DNA of 64,000 bases, from NCBI GenBank assembly GCA_018268315.1, contig JAFDWU010000002.1:409115-473114 (forward strand), in the 5' to 3' direction. The notes below the pieces were generated by a model, which was not told the DNA's origin, did not search any database, and was given only the letters and a program-made list of their open reading frames with translations. Below, one piece after another: positions 44,580-53,803 of this stretch. How positions within the stretch are numbered: position 1 is the first letter of the stretch; every line of letters begins with the position of its first letter. The DNA is from Armatimonadota bacterium (lineage in GTDB: Bacteria > Armatimonadota > Fimbriimonadia > Fimbriimonadales > Fimbriimonadaceae). The translations under genes and the position numbers were made by a program.

Positions 44580-44891
44580 CTAGCTACTCTTGCCGTCCCC
44601 ACTGTGCGGCGTATCTAGCGGTCCATCCTTTGGTGTCGGTGGGTTCAAAGCGAGGTTCCCAAAGACATTGAAGATGGGTATGACGACAAGGCAGAAAATA
44701 ACCCCGCTGGCGGTGGAGTCAAGGAAGAAGTGGCTGGTTAGCGCAAACAGAATCATGGTGGCCGCTGACACCGCACAGCCGACGCTCGCGCGCTCGCCTC
44801 TGCTCCAATCGCGAAAGAACGGCGCCAGACGGAACTGAAGGAAGATCGAAATTGGAAAGCAGGCAAAGAAAGCAAGGAGTTCGACCAGCAA
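44580..44891 (-). CDS. Small membrane protein, unknown
   Basis: 103 residues with three hydrophobic helices: LVELLAFFACFPISIFLQF, VGCAVSAATMILFALTS and GVIFCLVVIPIFNVFGNLAL. A Pro/Asp-rich tail faces the cytoplasm or periplasm. TTG 44891 is the start, with AGGTG 5 bases upstream. It lies 16 bases before the next gene. No family recognised. Confidence 0.6.
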   Translation of the reverse strand: MLVELLAFFACFPISIFLQFRLAPFFRDWSRGERASVGCAVSAATMILFALTSHFFLDSTASGVIFCLVVIPIFNVFGNLALNPPTPKDGPLDTPHSGDGKSS

Positions 44892-44994
44892 GATATCACC
44901 TAAGCCCTTAAGGATCTGTCACTTCGAAAATGGACACCGCCACCCATCATCCTGTCCATCATCCTAAAGAGTCTCCGCCTGACAATTACCGCGC

Positions 44995-45717
44995 TTATTT
45001 ATTCTCAACCAGCACCGCCGCGTCCATGTCACGGTTATTCGCAAACTCGGCGTAAACCGCAATGACGACCCCGTCCTGATACTCATCCCGCTCAAATGCA
45101 GGAGGCGGCGTGATAGTGACCGTGTGCGCTTGACCGTGCAAATTGCGCCAATCCAGCCCCGGGAGCTCCTGCGTGAAGTCGCGTTTATCCTCAGAGGGTG
45201 GTGGAGTATAGGCCGACTTGAGGCCACTTAAGCCGGGCACAAACTCGTCGCCTGCCCCCTCGAAGCAGTTCTCAATTTCGCGACACGCTTCGGATTGCGG
45301 GCCATTACTAACAGATAGCCGTACCCGATTTCCTCCCCAATCCCGCACAGGGTCTTTGTGCGCGCACTCGACCGCCTGAATGTAACCCATCGGCTGACCA
45401 ATGCGGCCAAACTTTGAAGCAAGCCTAACCCTGTATATCACGTTCTTCCAGCGCTCATCGCTTAGCTCTGGATTCAAATCGTATGGCTGTCTGTAAAGCA
45501 GCGTAATCGACTCCGGAGATCCGCCATAGACATAAGTGTTCTTTCGCCAAACGTTATAAGCGTAAGTCGTCGGCGTATAGCGAATCGGATCGCTAGCAGA
45601 GTGGTACATCAACTTGGCAAGAGCCGAAAATGCGAACGAAAGCCGCACGACCATAGCCCAGATCGCCGGGCGAGGCGGGGTGTCATCGTCGTCTAAAAGG
45701 CTGTAGTCGGAATACAT
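44995..45717 (-). CDS. Membrane-anchored hypothetical protein, paralog 1
   Basis: 240 residues: acidic N-terminus (YSLLDDDDTPP), one membrane segment (WAMVVRLSFAFSALAKLMY), and an extracytoplasmic domain. Shared blocks with the product of 45756-46421 are TYVYGG / TYIYDA, PELSDERWKNVI / PELSAADWASLI, VPGLSGLKSAY / AVGLSGLHPAT and the C-terminal YQDGVVIAVYAEFANN / YEQGYVVGVYAEFSSK. Function unknown. A diverged tandem pair with a 38-base gap. Confidence 0.6.
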   Translation of the reverse strand: MYSDYSLLDDDDTPPRPAIWAMVVRLSFAFSALAKLMYHSASDPIRYTPTTYAYNVWRKNTYVYGGSPESITLLYRQPYDLNPELSDERWKNVIYRVRLASKFGRIGQPMGYIQAVECAHKDPVRDWGGNRVRLSVSNGPQSEACREIENCFEGAGDEFVPGLSGLKSAYTPPPSEDKRDFTQELPGLDWRNLHGQAHTVTITPPPAFERDEYQDGVVIAVYAEFANNRDMDAAVLVENK

Positions 45718-45755
45718 TTTAGAAGTTGATCAGGCGCGGAGAGCTTCGTTCAGGA

Positions 45756-46421
45756 CTACGGCGGAAGCAGTGGGGAGGCCACCGGGTGCAACACTGCCGA
45801 TGATGCCTCCTTCTTCGATGAGAACTCTGCATAGACCCCAACGACATAACCCTGTTCATAGAAATCGCTTTCGTAGATGGGCTTTGGTTCGATCTCGACG
45901 TACCTGATGCGCGAGGCTAATTTGTCCCAAACCCGTGGCGCGTAGTCATTCGGCTGCTGGCAAAAATGGGTTAAGACATCCTTACAGAGCAATACCTTGC
46001 TAACTGGCCCATCCCAAACCTCGGCATCGCTAAGGGTTCCAGAGCCAACTTTCTTCTCGATTTGGTAGTGCCGCCCACTCCAGGTGGCGGGATGGAGGCC
46101 GCTGAGACCAACGGCGATCAGAAGGTACCCATCATGACCTCCAGTGTAAGCAAGCGAAGCCACGCAACGGTCAACAGCAATAAGGGATGCCCAATCGGCA
46201 GCGCTCAACTCAGGAATTGAACTGTATCGTGCGTCGTAAATGTAAGTATCTGTCTGCTTACCTTGCGGGATATCAGAGGCAACCTCGCTATCAGCGCGAG
46301 ATCGCGCCGAAACAAAGTATTTAGTTACAATTGGGTCGATCGGGACAAGGCCCGCAAGCCCGAGTCCGAGTGGGACGGCAAGCCACGCTCGCTTTCTTCC
46401 TAGACTCCTGAATACTCTCAT
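45756..46421 (-). CDS. Exported hypothetical protein, paralog 2
   Basis: 221 residues from ATG 46421: MRVFRSLGRKRAWLAVPLGLGLAGLVPI is a signal anchor, followed by a soluble domain homologous to the neighbouring 44995-45717 product. An earlier ATG at 46448 would add nine charged residues before the signal and is less likely. The conserved C-terminal VGVYAEFSSKKEASSAVL strand-helix is the clearest shared block. No enzyme motif seen. Confidence 0.6.
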   Translation of the reverse strand: MRVFRSLGRKRAWLAVPLGLGLAGLVPIDPIVTKYFVSARSRADSEVASDIPQGKQTDTYIYDARYSSIPELSAADWASLIAVDRCVASLAYTGGHDGYLLIAVGLSGLHPATWSGRHYQIEKKVGSGTLSDAEVWDGPVSKVLLCKDVLTHFCQQPNDYAPRVWDKLASRIRYVEIEPKPIYESDFYEQGYVVGVYAEFSSKKEASSAVLHPVASPLLPP

Positions 46422-46474
46422 CTTAACGTCTTCCCGTTCGTGAAGCATTTTGCAAGGATAGAGCCCACGCAGCG

Positions 46475-46720
46475 TTACTCTTCATTCCAGACTTTTCTAT
46501 CGAGCAACTCGCCCCAAGGCACATGACTTGTCCAGTTAACAAACATTACGAACCGAGCAAGAGTTTTTGTTCCCGCCTGGAGCACATCGGTGGCGGCTGT
46601 CATTTCGTGCCAACTTTTAAAATAGTGGGCGCTTAATGCACCGGCGGCACGCTGAAAACTTACGCCTTCTGGACTGGGTTTTGTTCGCTCCGCGAACCTG
46701 TAGGCACCGGGATTGCCCAT
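46475..46720 (-). CDS. Small ORF of doubtful status
   Basis: 81 codons in an otherwise gene-free 370-bp stretch between paralog 2 and the first barrel/propeller cassette. The predicted peptide has a plausible composition (SFQRAAGALSAHYFKSWHEM, a hydrophobic FVMFVNW), but no Shine-Dalgarno sequence, no recognised domain and no conserved partner here. The DNA is more AT-rich than its surroundings. It may be a real short gene, a remnant or chance. Confidence 0.25.
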   Translation of the reverse strand: MGNPGAYRFAERTKPSPEGVSFQRAAGALSAHYFKSWHEMTAATDVLQAGTKTLARFVMFVNWTSHVPWGELLDRKVWNEE

Positions 46721-46791
46721 GAAACAGCGCCTTTTGCTAGGCCCAAAGCAGTTTTCAATTTTCTGAAAAGATTCTTTGCATCATGATGCAC

Positions 46792-47475
46792 ATGAACTTG
46801 ATGATTCTGTTCGCCCTTGCGACGGTCCATCCCCAGGATTCGGTGGATGGGCGGTACGAGGGCGTGATCCACATGCCAATGATCGACCAGAGGGTCATTC
46901 TCGACATCGACCACGGACCAAAAGGTGAAGCCCGAGGCTCCATCATCCTGCCCGGACTAAACGTAAAGGGCGAGTCTGCTACCAAAGTCACCATTGACGG
47001 AGACAAGATCCACTGCGAATTCGCGGGAATCTATGGCGGAGTCGAAGTTAATGCCACCCTGGCCAACTCGGGACTTGACGCTGAATTCAAGCAAGCCGGA
47101 AACGTCGCCCCGTTCCACCTTGATCGAATAGGCGCCGCTCAAGTGGACCTATCAAAAAGTCTGATACCCCTACCCGATGACCTAATCGGCACGTGGAAGG
47201 GCGACTACACCGCCGACTTTACGCGCCACCTTACGCTTGTCCTCAAAAACGAGGGTGGGCTGCCAGTTGCCGAAGTGACGGTAGTTGGTAAGAGGGTCAC
47301 GAAGGTGCCGGTAGACCACGTGGAGGGCGCGGGGGGTTATCTGGTCATCAAGGCCAGTCCTTTCGGGATGACGATCGAAGGGCCGCACAAGAAAGGCGCA
47401 GACGAGATCAAATTGACGATTAGCTACGCGGGGCTTGAGATACCGTTTACGGTCCGCCGCGAAAAGGGGAAATAA
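46792..47475 (+). CDS. Secreted protein with two tandem beta-barrel-like domains, cassette copy 1
   Basis: 227 residues with a short signal (MNLMILFALATVHPQ). Two internal repeats follow: GRYEGVIHMP...FKQAGNVAPFHLDR and GTWKGDYTAD...ISYAGLEIPFTVRR. Each has the pattern G.W.G.L.......L.L.........V.........L.........F.L.R known from extracytoplasmic domains beside hydrolases in Acidobacteria-like genomes. ATG 46792 is preferred over ATG 46783: CATCAT ends 7 bases before it, and the copy-2 gene shows the same arrangement. Ends 2 bases before the propeller gene. Function unknown. Confidence 0.72.
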   Translation: MNLMILFALATVHPQDSVDGRYEGVIHMPMIDQRVILDIDHGPKGEARGSIILPGLNVKGESATKVTIDGDKIHCEFAGIYGGVEVNATLANSGLDAEFKQAGNVAPFHLDRIGAAQVDLSKSLIPLPDDLIGTWKGDYTADFTRHLTLVLKNEGGLPVAEVTVVGKRVTKVPVDHVEGAGGYLVIKASPFGMTIEGPHKKGADEIKLTISYAGLEIPFTVRREKGK

Positions 47476-47477
47476 CA

Positions 47478-48776
47478 ATGAAGCAACTGATTTGGATGGC
47501 CTTAACGGCAGTTCTTGCGGTGGCGGCTTTCGCCGACGACGTCGCCATGTTCCGCGGTGGCCCTGCGCACCCAGGCGTAACTTCCGACCAAGCGCCACGC
47601 GAGTTTCACCGCGTGAAATGGAAGTTCCCGACGGGAGGGCGCATCTATTCGTCGCCGGTCACCGCGAATGGTCTGATCTACTTTGGCGGTGACGACAGCA
47701 ACGTTTACGCCGTCGATGCCGAAACCGGCGTTCAAAAGTGGATGACAACCACCGGTGGTCCCGTGAACTCAACGCCTGCCGTCGTTGATGGCAATCTCTA
47801 CGTTGTTAGCTTCGATGGCCGCCTCTATTGCCTCGATGCGTTGACGGGCGACATCAAATGGAAATTTGCCACCGAAGGCGAGCGAAGGTTCGAGGCGAAG
47901 GGCATTCACGGCTTCAAGCCTCGCAACCAGACCTTTCCCGACTTGTTCGATACATTCCTTTCCAGCCCGGCGGTGGTGGACGGCGTCGTCTACTTCGGAT
48001 GCGGGGATGGCAACATCTACGCAGTAAACGGCAGCGATGGCGAGCTGAAGTGGAAGTTCAAGACCAATGACGTTGTCCACTCCTCACCGGCGGTTGCTGG
48101 GGGCATCGTTTACGCCGGGAGCTGGGATAGCTACTTCTATGCCATCGATGCGGCGACCGGCGCCCTTAAGTGGAAGTTTCAGGGCGGTGAAGACCCCGTG
48201 ATCCACAACCAAGTTGGCTTCCAATCGTCGCCAACGGTGAAGGACGGCATTGTTTATACGGGTTGCCGCGATTCGAACCTTTACGCGCTTGATGCCCTAA
48301 CCGGCAAAGAAGTATTTCGAAGTAATAACCAAGGAAGTTGGGTTATTGTTACCCCTGCGGTTGTAGGCGACACCCTCCTTTACGGCACTAGCGACAGTCG
48401 CGTTGTCAGGGCCATGGACGCCAAGACCGGCAAGGACAAGTATCTTGAGAAAGCTCAGGGGTTCATCTTTTCTTCCCCGACCGTGGCAGGCGATGTGATC
48501 GTGCATGGCACCTTCGCAGGCACTTTGGAGGCGAGAGACTTGGCAACCGGGAAACTGCTGTGGTCTTTCCGTACGGACGGAGCCAAGCAGAATCCATTCT
48601 GGGCGCTTACGCCTACGGGAGATATGAATACTCAGTTCGTGTTCAATACGCAGTACTTCTATCTAGAGGCAACGGTCAAGGAGTTTGCGCCAGGTGTCGT
48701 CTTTTCGACACCGCTGGTCTCGAAGGGAGTTGTCTACTTCGGCAGCACTGACGGAAACATGTACGCGATAGATTAA
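47478..48776 (+). CDS. Secreted PQQ-type beta-propeller (BamB/PQQ_2-like), cassette copy 1
   Basis: 432 residues with signal peptide (LIWMALTAVLAVAAFA) and about eight propeller repeats of the form G.IYFGG.D..VYAVDA.TG...W (for example GLIYFGGDDSNVYAVDAETG, VVYFGCGDGNIYAVN, IVYTGCRDSNLYALDALTG). AMFRGGPAHPGVT near the start is the usual entry of PQQ-type outer-membrane and secreted propellers. No quinoprotein catalytic residues or heme site were recognised, so it is more likely a scaffold or binding protein. About 70 percent identical by eye to the copy at 53803. Confidence 0.85.
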   Translation: MKQLIWMALTAVLAVAAFADDVAMFRGGPAHPGVTSDQAPREFHRVKWKFPTGGRIYSSPVTANGLIYFGGDDSNVYAVDAETGVQKWMTTTGGPVNSTPAVVDGNLYVVSFDGRLYCLDALTGDIKWKFATEGERRFEAKGIHGFKPRNQTFPDLFDTFLSSPAVVDGVVYFGCGDGNIYAVNGSDGELKWKFKTNDVVHSSPAVAGGIVYAGSWDSYFYAIDAATGALKWKFQGGEDPVIHNQVGFQSSPTVKDGIVYTGCRDSNLYALDALTGKEVFRSNNQGSWVIVTPAVVGDTLLYGTSDSRVVRAMDAKTGKDKYLEKAQGFIFSSPTVAGDVIVHGTFAGTLEARDLATGKLLWSFRTDGAKQNPFWALTPTGDMNTQFVFNTQYFYLEATVKEFAPGVVFSTPLVSKGVVYFGSTDGNMYAID

Positions 48777-48790
48777 TCGCTTGTAGGGTC

Positions 48791-48826
48791 AGATATCCCA
48801 GCCTCGTGCCGGGATATCTGCTTTTT
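48791..48826 (+). terminator. Rho-independent terminator of cassette copy 1
   Basis: AGATATCCC (48791-48799) and GGGATATCT (48811-48819) form a 9-base stem with an 11-base loop, followed by G and CTTTTT. It lies 15 bases after the propeller stop. Confidence 0.85.
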
Positions 48827-48845
48827 CCGGGTCAAAGAATATCAG

Positions 48846-48867
48846 AGCCGGGCCCGAGGGCCCGGCT
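48846..48867. terminator. Strong GC hairpin between convergent genes
   Basis: AGCCGGGCCC (48846-48855) and GGGCCCGGCT (48858-48867) are perfect complements separated by GA. No T run follows on either strand, but its position 33 bases past the stop of the minus-strand LTxxQ gene suggests transcription termination or mRNA 3' end protection. Confidence 0.5.
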
Positions 48868-48899
48868 TCAGGATTGGGATGATCGAGCAAGTCTGAGGG

Positions 48900-49730
48900 T
48901 TAGATCAGATCGCCGCCGCCGTCACCGGGGCCATTATCTTGTCCGCCAGGGCCTCCCGGGCCGCCGCCGCCAGGACCGCCATCACGACCTCCGCCAGGGC
49001 CACCCTGTCCGCCAGGACCACCGCCGCCGGGGCCGCCAGGGCCGCGCATCGGCATCTTCGCAAGCTGCTCTTTCTGAGCGTCGGTCAGGATTGCTTCCAG
49101 CTTGGCGCGCATCTCTTTGCGCTTCGCCTGCATTTCATCCCGGCTGAACGGCCTGACGTCCTCGTCTTCAGTCTTCTCCGACGGAGCCAAAGCCGCGATC
49201 TTCACGCGCTGATCTTCGGTTAGCCCCAAGCGATCAATCATCGGAGGATAGCCCGCAAGCTGGAAGACGGTAATCGTCTGAATCAGCGAGTGAGCGGTCG
49301 CCTTCTGGGAATCCGTAAGGATCGCCTCAATCTTGCCGATCGCTTCCTTCTCAGCGGCTTCCATCTTCGCGTGGGCTGCCTTCATCTGCTCCGCCGTCGG
49401 TCGCTCTTCGCCCTGCTCAGGTCGCATGGATTCGTGCTTATCGCGAAGCTCATCCATCACGTCCCTGATCTTGCCGCGCTGATCTTCGGTCAGCTTTAGC
49501 TCGGAATCCAGAACGTTCATCGGAATGGAGACTAGGGAAGCCTTGCGCGGCGGACCCATTCTGCGCATCTGTCGGTGCTCACCGCCCGGCCCGCCTTGCA
49601 TCTGCTGATCGCCACCTCGTGGGGGACCGTCTTGCGGCTGCTGGACCTTGCCGCCCATCGCGACACTTGCTAGAGAAATCGCGGCGAGGGTGAGGGTGTA
49701 GGAGCCGAGTTTCAGGTTGTTCATTTTCAT
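48900..49730 (-). CDS. LTxxQ (Spy/CpxP-like) secreted protein with Gly/Pro-rich tail
   Basis: 276 residues from ATG 49730 (AAGGAAAG upstream). Signal peptide LGSYTLTLAAISLASVAMG; then Gln/Gly/Met-rich linker; four LT.(D/S/A)Q motifs (LTEDQRGK, LTDSQKAT, LTEDQRVK, LTDAQKEQ) in long charged helices, the mark of Spy/CpxP periplasmic chaperones or metal-responsive proteins. The C-terminal 60 residues are almost all Gly, Pro and Asp (GGPGGGG repeats). An earlier start at 49790 adds a hydrophilic stretch before the signal and is less likely. Confidence 0.8.
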   Translation of the reverse strand: MKMNNLKLGSYTLTLAAISLASVAMGGKVQQPQDGPPRGGDQQMQGGPGGEHRQMRRMGPPRKASLVSIPMNVLDSELKLTEDQRGKIRDVMDELRDKHESMRPEQGEERPTAEQMKAAHAKMEAAEKEAIGKIEAILTDSQKATAHSLIQTITVFQLAGYPPMIDRLGLTEDQRVKIAALAPSEKTEDEDVRPFSRDEMQAKRKEMRAKLEAILTDAQKEQLAKMPMRGPGGPGGGGPGGQGGPGGGRDGGPGGGGPGGPGGQDNGPGDGGGDLI

Positions 49731-49883
49731 TTGTTCTTTCCTTTGTTTTGCAGTGACGTTTGCTTGTCTGCACTGTTTATAGCGCTGCAACCATGAAGGG
49801 AAGATGAAAACTGAGCGGATCCATTAGCCCCACGGCACCACGGCTCCATGTGGTATTTTCAATCTGATCGAGAGTATTTGAAA

Positions 49884-52800
49884 ATGAATTGGGGAAAGGT
49901 TAGTTTCTTTGGGCTACTTGCAGTTGCTTCCACCGTCGGCCATGCCGAGCAGCTTAAGCTGCTTCGGCAGCCGGCCATAAACGGTAGCCAGGTTGTTTTT
50001 GTCTACGCGGGCGACCTCTGGACCTATGAGCTTGGCTCAAGCGAGTACGCGCGCAGGCTTACAAGCGGCGCTGGCATTGTAAGCAACCCGCGATTCTCGC
50101 GCGACGGCAAGCTACTGGCGTTCACCGCCGCCTACGATGGCGCGCAGAACGTGTATGTGATACCCGCTGAGGGGGGCGAGCCTCGAAGACTCACCTTTGA
50201 CCCAGAACCGGATGTTGCGATTGGATGGACTCCGGACGGCAAGATCGCATATCGATCTGCCCACGGCAGCTTCACGAACCGCCAGGCAAGGTTATGGCTG
50301 GTCGACCCGAACGTTGGCGGCTCAGAGACAACTCCCATCCTCGAATTCAGCGAAGGCTCTTTCTCTCCCGATGGCAACAAAGTCGCCTACACCCGGCAGT
50401 ACGCAGATCGCTTCAATTGGCGCCGATATCGCGGGGGCAGCCAGGGCGTAATTTCGATATACGACCTCAAGAACAATGCTTACCGCGAGCTTCCCCACGC
50501 GCGAGAGAACTCTTGGCGACCGATGTGGGTGGGCGATGATATCTACTTCTTGTGCGATAAATCATTAGGGACGGTAAACCTATTCAGATTCAGCGCATCT
50601 TCGGGAAAGACTCAAGAGCTGACGCACTTCAGCGACCACGACATGAAGTGGGCGCAAACCGATGGCCGAAGCATTATTTTTGAGCGCAACGGAGGTCTGT
50701 ACACGTATTCGCTTGCCAACGGCGTCGTAAACCCGGTCGAGCCAAAGGTCGCAAGCGACGAAGTTGCCACGCGTCCCTACTTCCGCAAGCTTGGCAATGA
50801 ACTGGAGAGCGTTTCGATTTCGCCAAGCGGGGCAAGGGTGGTTGGAACCGCGCGCGGCATCCTCTTCAGCATTCCCGCCAAGGATGGGGACACGCGAACG
50901 CTCTACTCGCATCCGGGTGCAAGGGCGAGGCAAGCCCAGTGGGCGCCGGATGGCAAGCAAATCGCGTTTCTCTCCGATGAATCCGGCTCGCAGCAGCTCT
51001 ATACGATGCCCAGAGAAGGCGGGGTTGCGACGAAAATCTCCGATCACAACGACGCGCCGATCGTAAAGTATTGGTGGTCGCCGGATGGGAAATCACTCCT
51101 GCTCTCCGACGCGCTTGGGCAGCTTAATTTGGTGGACCTCGCCACCAAGACTGAAATCAATATCCTCACTGCACCGTGGGGCATCGATTCCGCCAGCTTC
51201 ACCGCCGATGGCAAGTGGCTTGCAGTTTCCCACCTTGCCGACCCGATTAGAGCCGAGATTTCGCTGTACGAAGTTGCCACTCGGAAGCTCACGAAGGTGA
51301 GCGAAGGCTATTTTTCAGATACCGGCGTCTCGATTGACCGCAACGGCAAGTACCTCTATTTCGTTTCCGCGAGGACGGTCAATCCGGGCGCGAGCACGGA
51401 TGTGCAGATTACGCAGGAGTCTTTGCAAAGCCGAATCTACATGATTCCCCTTGCCAAGGTTTCGTCCAATCCCCTTGCGCCTCCGCAAGACGACGAAGCT
51501 CCCTCAAGCAAGGCAGCTTCGGAGCCAGCAACGGTAGACCTAAACGGAATTCAGCAAAGGATTACTCCGCTTCCCCTTCCTCCTGGCAATTACGGGCCGA
51601 CGACCGCGGGTGTGAACGGCGTTTTCTACGCCGCAAATGGCAGCTTGAACAAGTTCGATATCGCCAGCAGACAAGCTACTGCGATCATGCCCATGGCGCC
51701 CGGAATCGACATTAACGCCGCGTGCACGAAGGTGGCATATTTCGCCACCGGTAGGCAGCTTTGCGTAGCGGATATCCACCCAGGCGTCCAACCAGGCGAA
51801 GGGAAAGTCGATACGAGTGCTGTCGCCGCAACGATTGATCCTCGCGCGGAATGGAAGCAGATGTTCTGGGAAGTGTGGCGGTACGAGCGAGACCACTTCT
51901 ACGACAAAGACATGCTTGGCATGGACTGGAAAGCGATCGGCGAAAACTACGCCGCGATGCTTCCCCAAGTCCGTAGCCGCTCCGACTTAAGCTACCTTCT
52001 TGGGCTCCTCGTCTCTGAACTTGGAACCAGTCATGCGTACGTCGATGGAGGCGAAATCTTCCCGGTGCCGAAGCCAGTGCCGGTTGGGCAACTCGGCGCT
52101 GATATCGAGTGGGTTGGCGATCATGCTAAGTTCAAGAAGATCTATCGCGGATTCAGCTATGACGAGGCCCGTCGGGGTCCTTTGGGAGAACTAGGCGTCG
52201 ATGTGACGGAAGGCGAGTACCTGCTTGCAGTCGACGGCGAGGAGGTGACTCGACAACGGCCGGCAGAGGCGCTACTGCTTGGTAAGGTGGGCCGGATCGT
52301 TACCCTCACCGTTGGCAAATCGCCTAGCTTGGAGGGCTCGCACAAGGTGGTCGTTAAGCCGATCTCAAGCGAGGTTGATCTTCGCTACGCTGACTGGATT
52401 GAAATGAACCGGCGAATCGTTGACCAGATGTCCGGTGGCCGCATCGGTTACATGCACGTCCCCGATACCCTTAATGACGGCATTGTGGAATTCACGAAGG
52501 CCTTTTACGCGCAGACTGGCAAAGACGCGATCATCGTCGACGAGCGGTTCAATGGAGGTGGGTACATCCCGACTTTCTTTATCGAAAAGCTGCTTCGTCA
52601 GTCGATATCGGGCGCGATGGTCCGCAACAGTGGGCCACGGTTGACTCCGGCTTATCAGATATCCGGGCCAAAAGTGATGCTGATCAACGCGTATGCCGGA
52701 TCTGGCGGCGATATGTTCCCTTGGCTATTCAAGGAGTGGAAACTAGGCCCGCTGATGGGCTCTCGCACTTTTGGGGGACTAATCGGATTCACAGGCATTG

Positions 52801-53045
52801 ATTTGCTGCTGGACGGAGGCACCGTCACCTCGCCTGCGATTGGGCTGTTCGATCACCGAAACGGCCAGTGGATTGCGGAAAACAAAGGCATCGAGCCCGA
52901 TTTTGACGTCGATGCGCGGCCCGACCTTGTTGCGAATGGCCGAGACCCTCAGCTGGAGGAGGCGGTCAAGTACCTAATGGATCAGTTGAAGAAGCTGGGA
53001 CCGCCAAAGATCATTCTGCCTCGCTTCCCGCGGGTTGGAAAGTAG
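49884..53045 (+). CDS. Tricorn-type protease homolog (S41 family, periplasmic)
   Basis: Large serine protease, 1053 residues. Signal peptide (SFFGLLAVASTVGHA), N-terminal TolB-like propeller domains (NPRFSRDGKLLAFTA, PEPDVAIGWTPDGKIAYRS, APDGKQIAFLSDESGSQQLYTM region), a helical C1 domain (MFWEVWRYERDHFYDKDMLG), PDZ (YLLAVDGEEV) and the S41 core with SELGTSHAYVDGG (His, about residue 716) and INAYAGSGGDMFPW (nucleophile Ser, about 938), each as in archaeal Tricorn. It would degrade peptides. ATG 49884 gives a signal peptide; the frame is open to 49848. It stands alone between the two cassettes. Confidence 0.92.
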   Translation: MNWGKVSFFGLLAVASTVGHAEQLKLLRQPAINGSQVVFVYAGDLWTYELGSSEYARRLTSGAGIVSNPRFSRDGKLLAFTAAYDGAQNVYVIPAEGGEPRRLTFDPEPDVAIGWTPDGKIAYRSAHGSFTNRQARLWLVDPNVGGSETTPILEFSEGSFSPDGNKVAYTRQYADRFNWRRYRGGSQGVISIYDLKNNAYRELPHARENSWRPMWVGDDIYFLCDKSLGTVNLFRFSASSGKTQELTHFSDHDMKWAQTDGRSIIFERNGGLYTYSLANGVVNPVEPKVASDEVATRPYFRKLGNELESVSISPSGARVVGTARGILFSIPAKDGDTRTLYSHPGARARQAQWAPDGKQIAFLSDESGSQQLYTMPREGGVATKISDHNDAPIVKYWWSPDGKSLLLSDALGQLNLVDLATKTEINILTAPWGIDSASFTADGKWLAVSHLADPIRAEISLYEVATRKLTKVSEGYFSDTGVSIDRNGKYLYFVSARTVNPGASTDVQITQESLQSRIYMIPLAKVSSNPLAPPQDDEAPSSKAASEPATVDLNGIQQRITPLPLPPGNYGPTTAGVNGVFYAANGSLNKFDIASRQATAIMPMAPGIDINAACTKVAYFATGRQLCVADIHPGVQPGEGKVDTSAVAATIDPRAEWKQMFWEVWRYERDHFYDKDMLGMDWKAIGENYAAMLPQVRSRSDLSYLLGLLVSELGTSHAYVDGGEIFPVPKPVPVGQLGADIEWVGDHAKFKKIYRGFSYDEARRGPLGELGVDVTEGEYLLAVDGEEVTRQRPAEALLLGKVGRIVTLTVGKSPSLEGSHKVVVKPISSEVDLRYADWIEMNRRIVDQMSGGRIGYMHVPDTLNDGIVEFTKAFYAQTGKDAIIVDERFNGGGYIPTFFIEKLLRQSISGAMVRNSGPRLTPAYQISGPKVMLINAYAGSGGDMFPWLFKEWKLGPLMGSRTFGGLIGFTGIDLLLDGGTVTSPAIGLFDHRNGQWIAENKGIEPDFDVDARPDLVANGRDPQLEEAVKYLMDQLKKLGPPKIILPRFPRVGK

Positions 53046-53116
53046 CCGGTGGGCCCTCGAAACTATCTTAAAATTGAATTTGTTTTCTTGAAATTGATGG
53101 ACTCATAATGATGATA

Positions 53117-53803
53117 ATGAACTCGCTAATTCTGTTTGCTCTTGCGGCAGCCTTCCCCCAAGATTCGGTGGACGGGCGCTATGAGGGCGTAATGCGCATG
53201 CCAATGATCGACCAGACGGTCGTACTCGATATCGACCACGGACCGAAGGGCGAAGCCAGAGGCTCCATCATCCTGCCCGGGCTTAACGTTAAGGGCGCAC
53301 CCGCAGCCAAAGTAACGGTAGCGGATGGCAAGGTGCATTGGGAGTTTCCCGATGTGCTCGGAGGCCTAGTGATCGAATCTACGCTCACCAATTCAGGGCT
53401 CGATGGTGAATTCAAGCAAGGCGGCAATTCAGCGACGTTTCACCTAGAGCGAACTGGCGCCGCCCAGGTTGACCTTCCGCCAACACCGACCCCAGTTTCT
53501 GATGATCTGGTGGGGACTTGGAAGGGTGAATACACCATTGGTTATCTGCGTCACTTCACGCTCGTTCTGAAGAACGAGGGCGGAGTCGCTGTCGCCGACC
53601 TTACGATTGAGGGCAAGAAGGTCACCAAGGTGCCGGTAGATCGCATTCGGGATGTCGGCGGATATTTAACGATCCAGTCCGCGCCGTTTGGGATGACGAT
53701 CGAAGGGCCGCATAAGAAAGGCGTCGATGAGTTCAAGCTGACGATTAGCTACGCGGGTTTTGACGTGCCGTTCATGGTTCACCGCGAGAAGGGGGGCAAA
53801 TAA
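53117..53803 (+). CDS. Secreted double beta-barrel-like protein, cassette copy 2
   Basis: 228 residues, homologous along its whole length to the 46792 product (GRYEGVMRMPMIDQTVVLDIDHGPKGEARGSIILPGLNVKG in shared order; FGMTIEGPHKKG identical). Same signal peptide style (MNSLILFALAAAFPQ). TTGTTT, an 18-base spacer and CATAAT (53104-53109) precede ATG 53117 by 7 bases, so a leaderless start is favoured over ATG 53108. The stop TAA overlaps the next ATG (TAATG), where copy 1 has a 2-base gap. Function unknown. Confidence 0.74.
   Translation: MNSLILFALAAAFPQDSVDGRYEGVMRMPMIDQTVVLDIDHGPKGEARGSIILPGLNVKGAPAAKVTVADGKVHWEFPDVLGGLVIESTLTNSGLDGEFKQGGNSATFHLERTGAAQVDLPPTPTPVSDDLVGTWKGEYTIGYLRHFTLVLKNEGGVAVADLTIEGKKVTKVPVDRIRDVGGYLTIQSAPFGMTIEGPHKKGVDEFKLTISYAGFDVPFMVHREKGGK

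Noticed and set aside
48905..49060. Short tandem repeats that could suggest a CRISPR or minisatellite
   Set aside because: They encode the GGPGG tail of the LTxxQ protein in frame; unit length is variable and no spacers are present.
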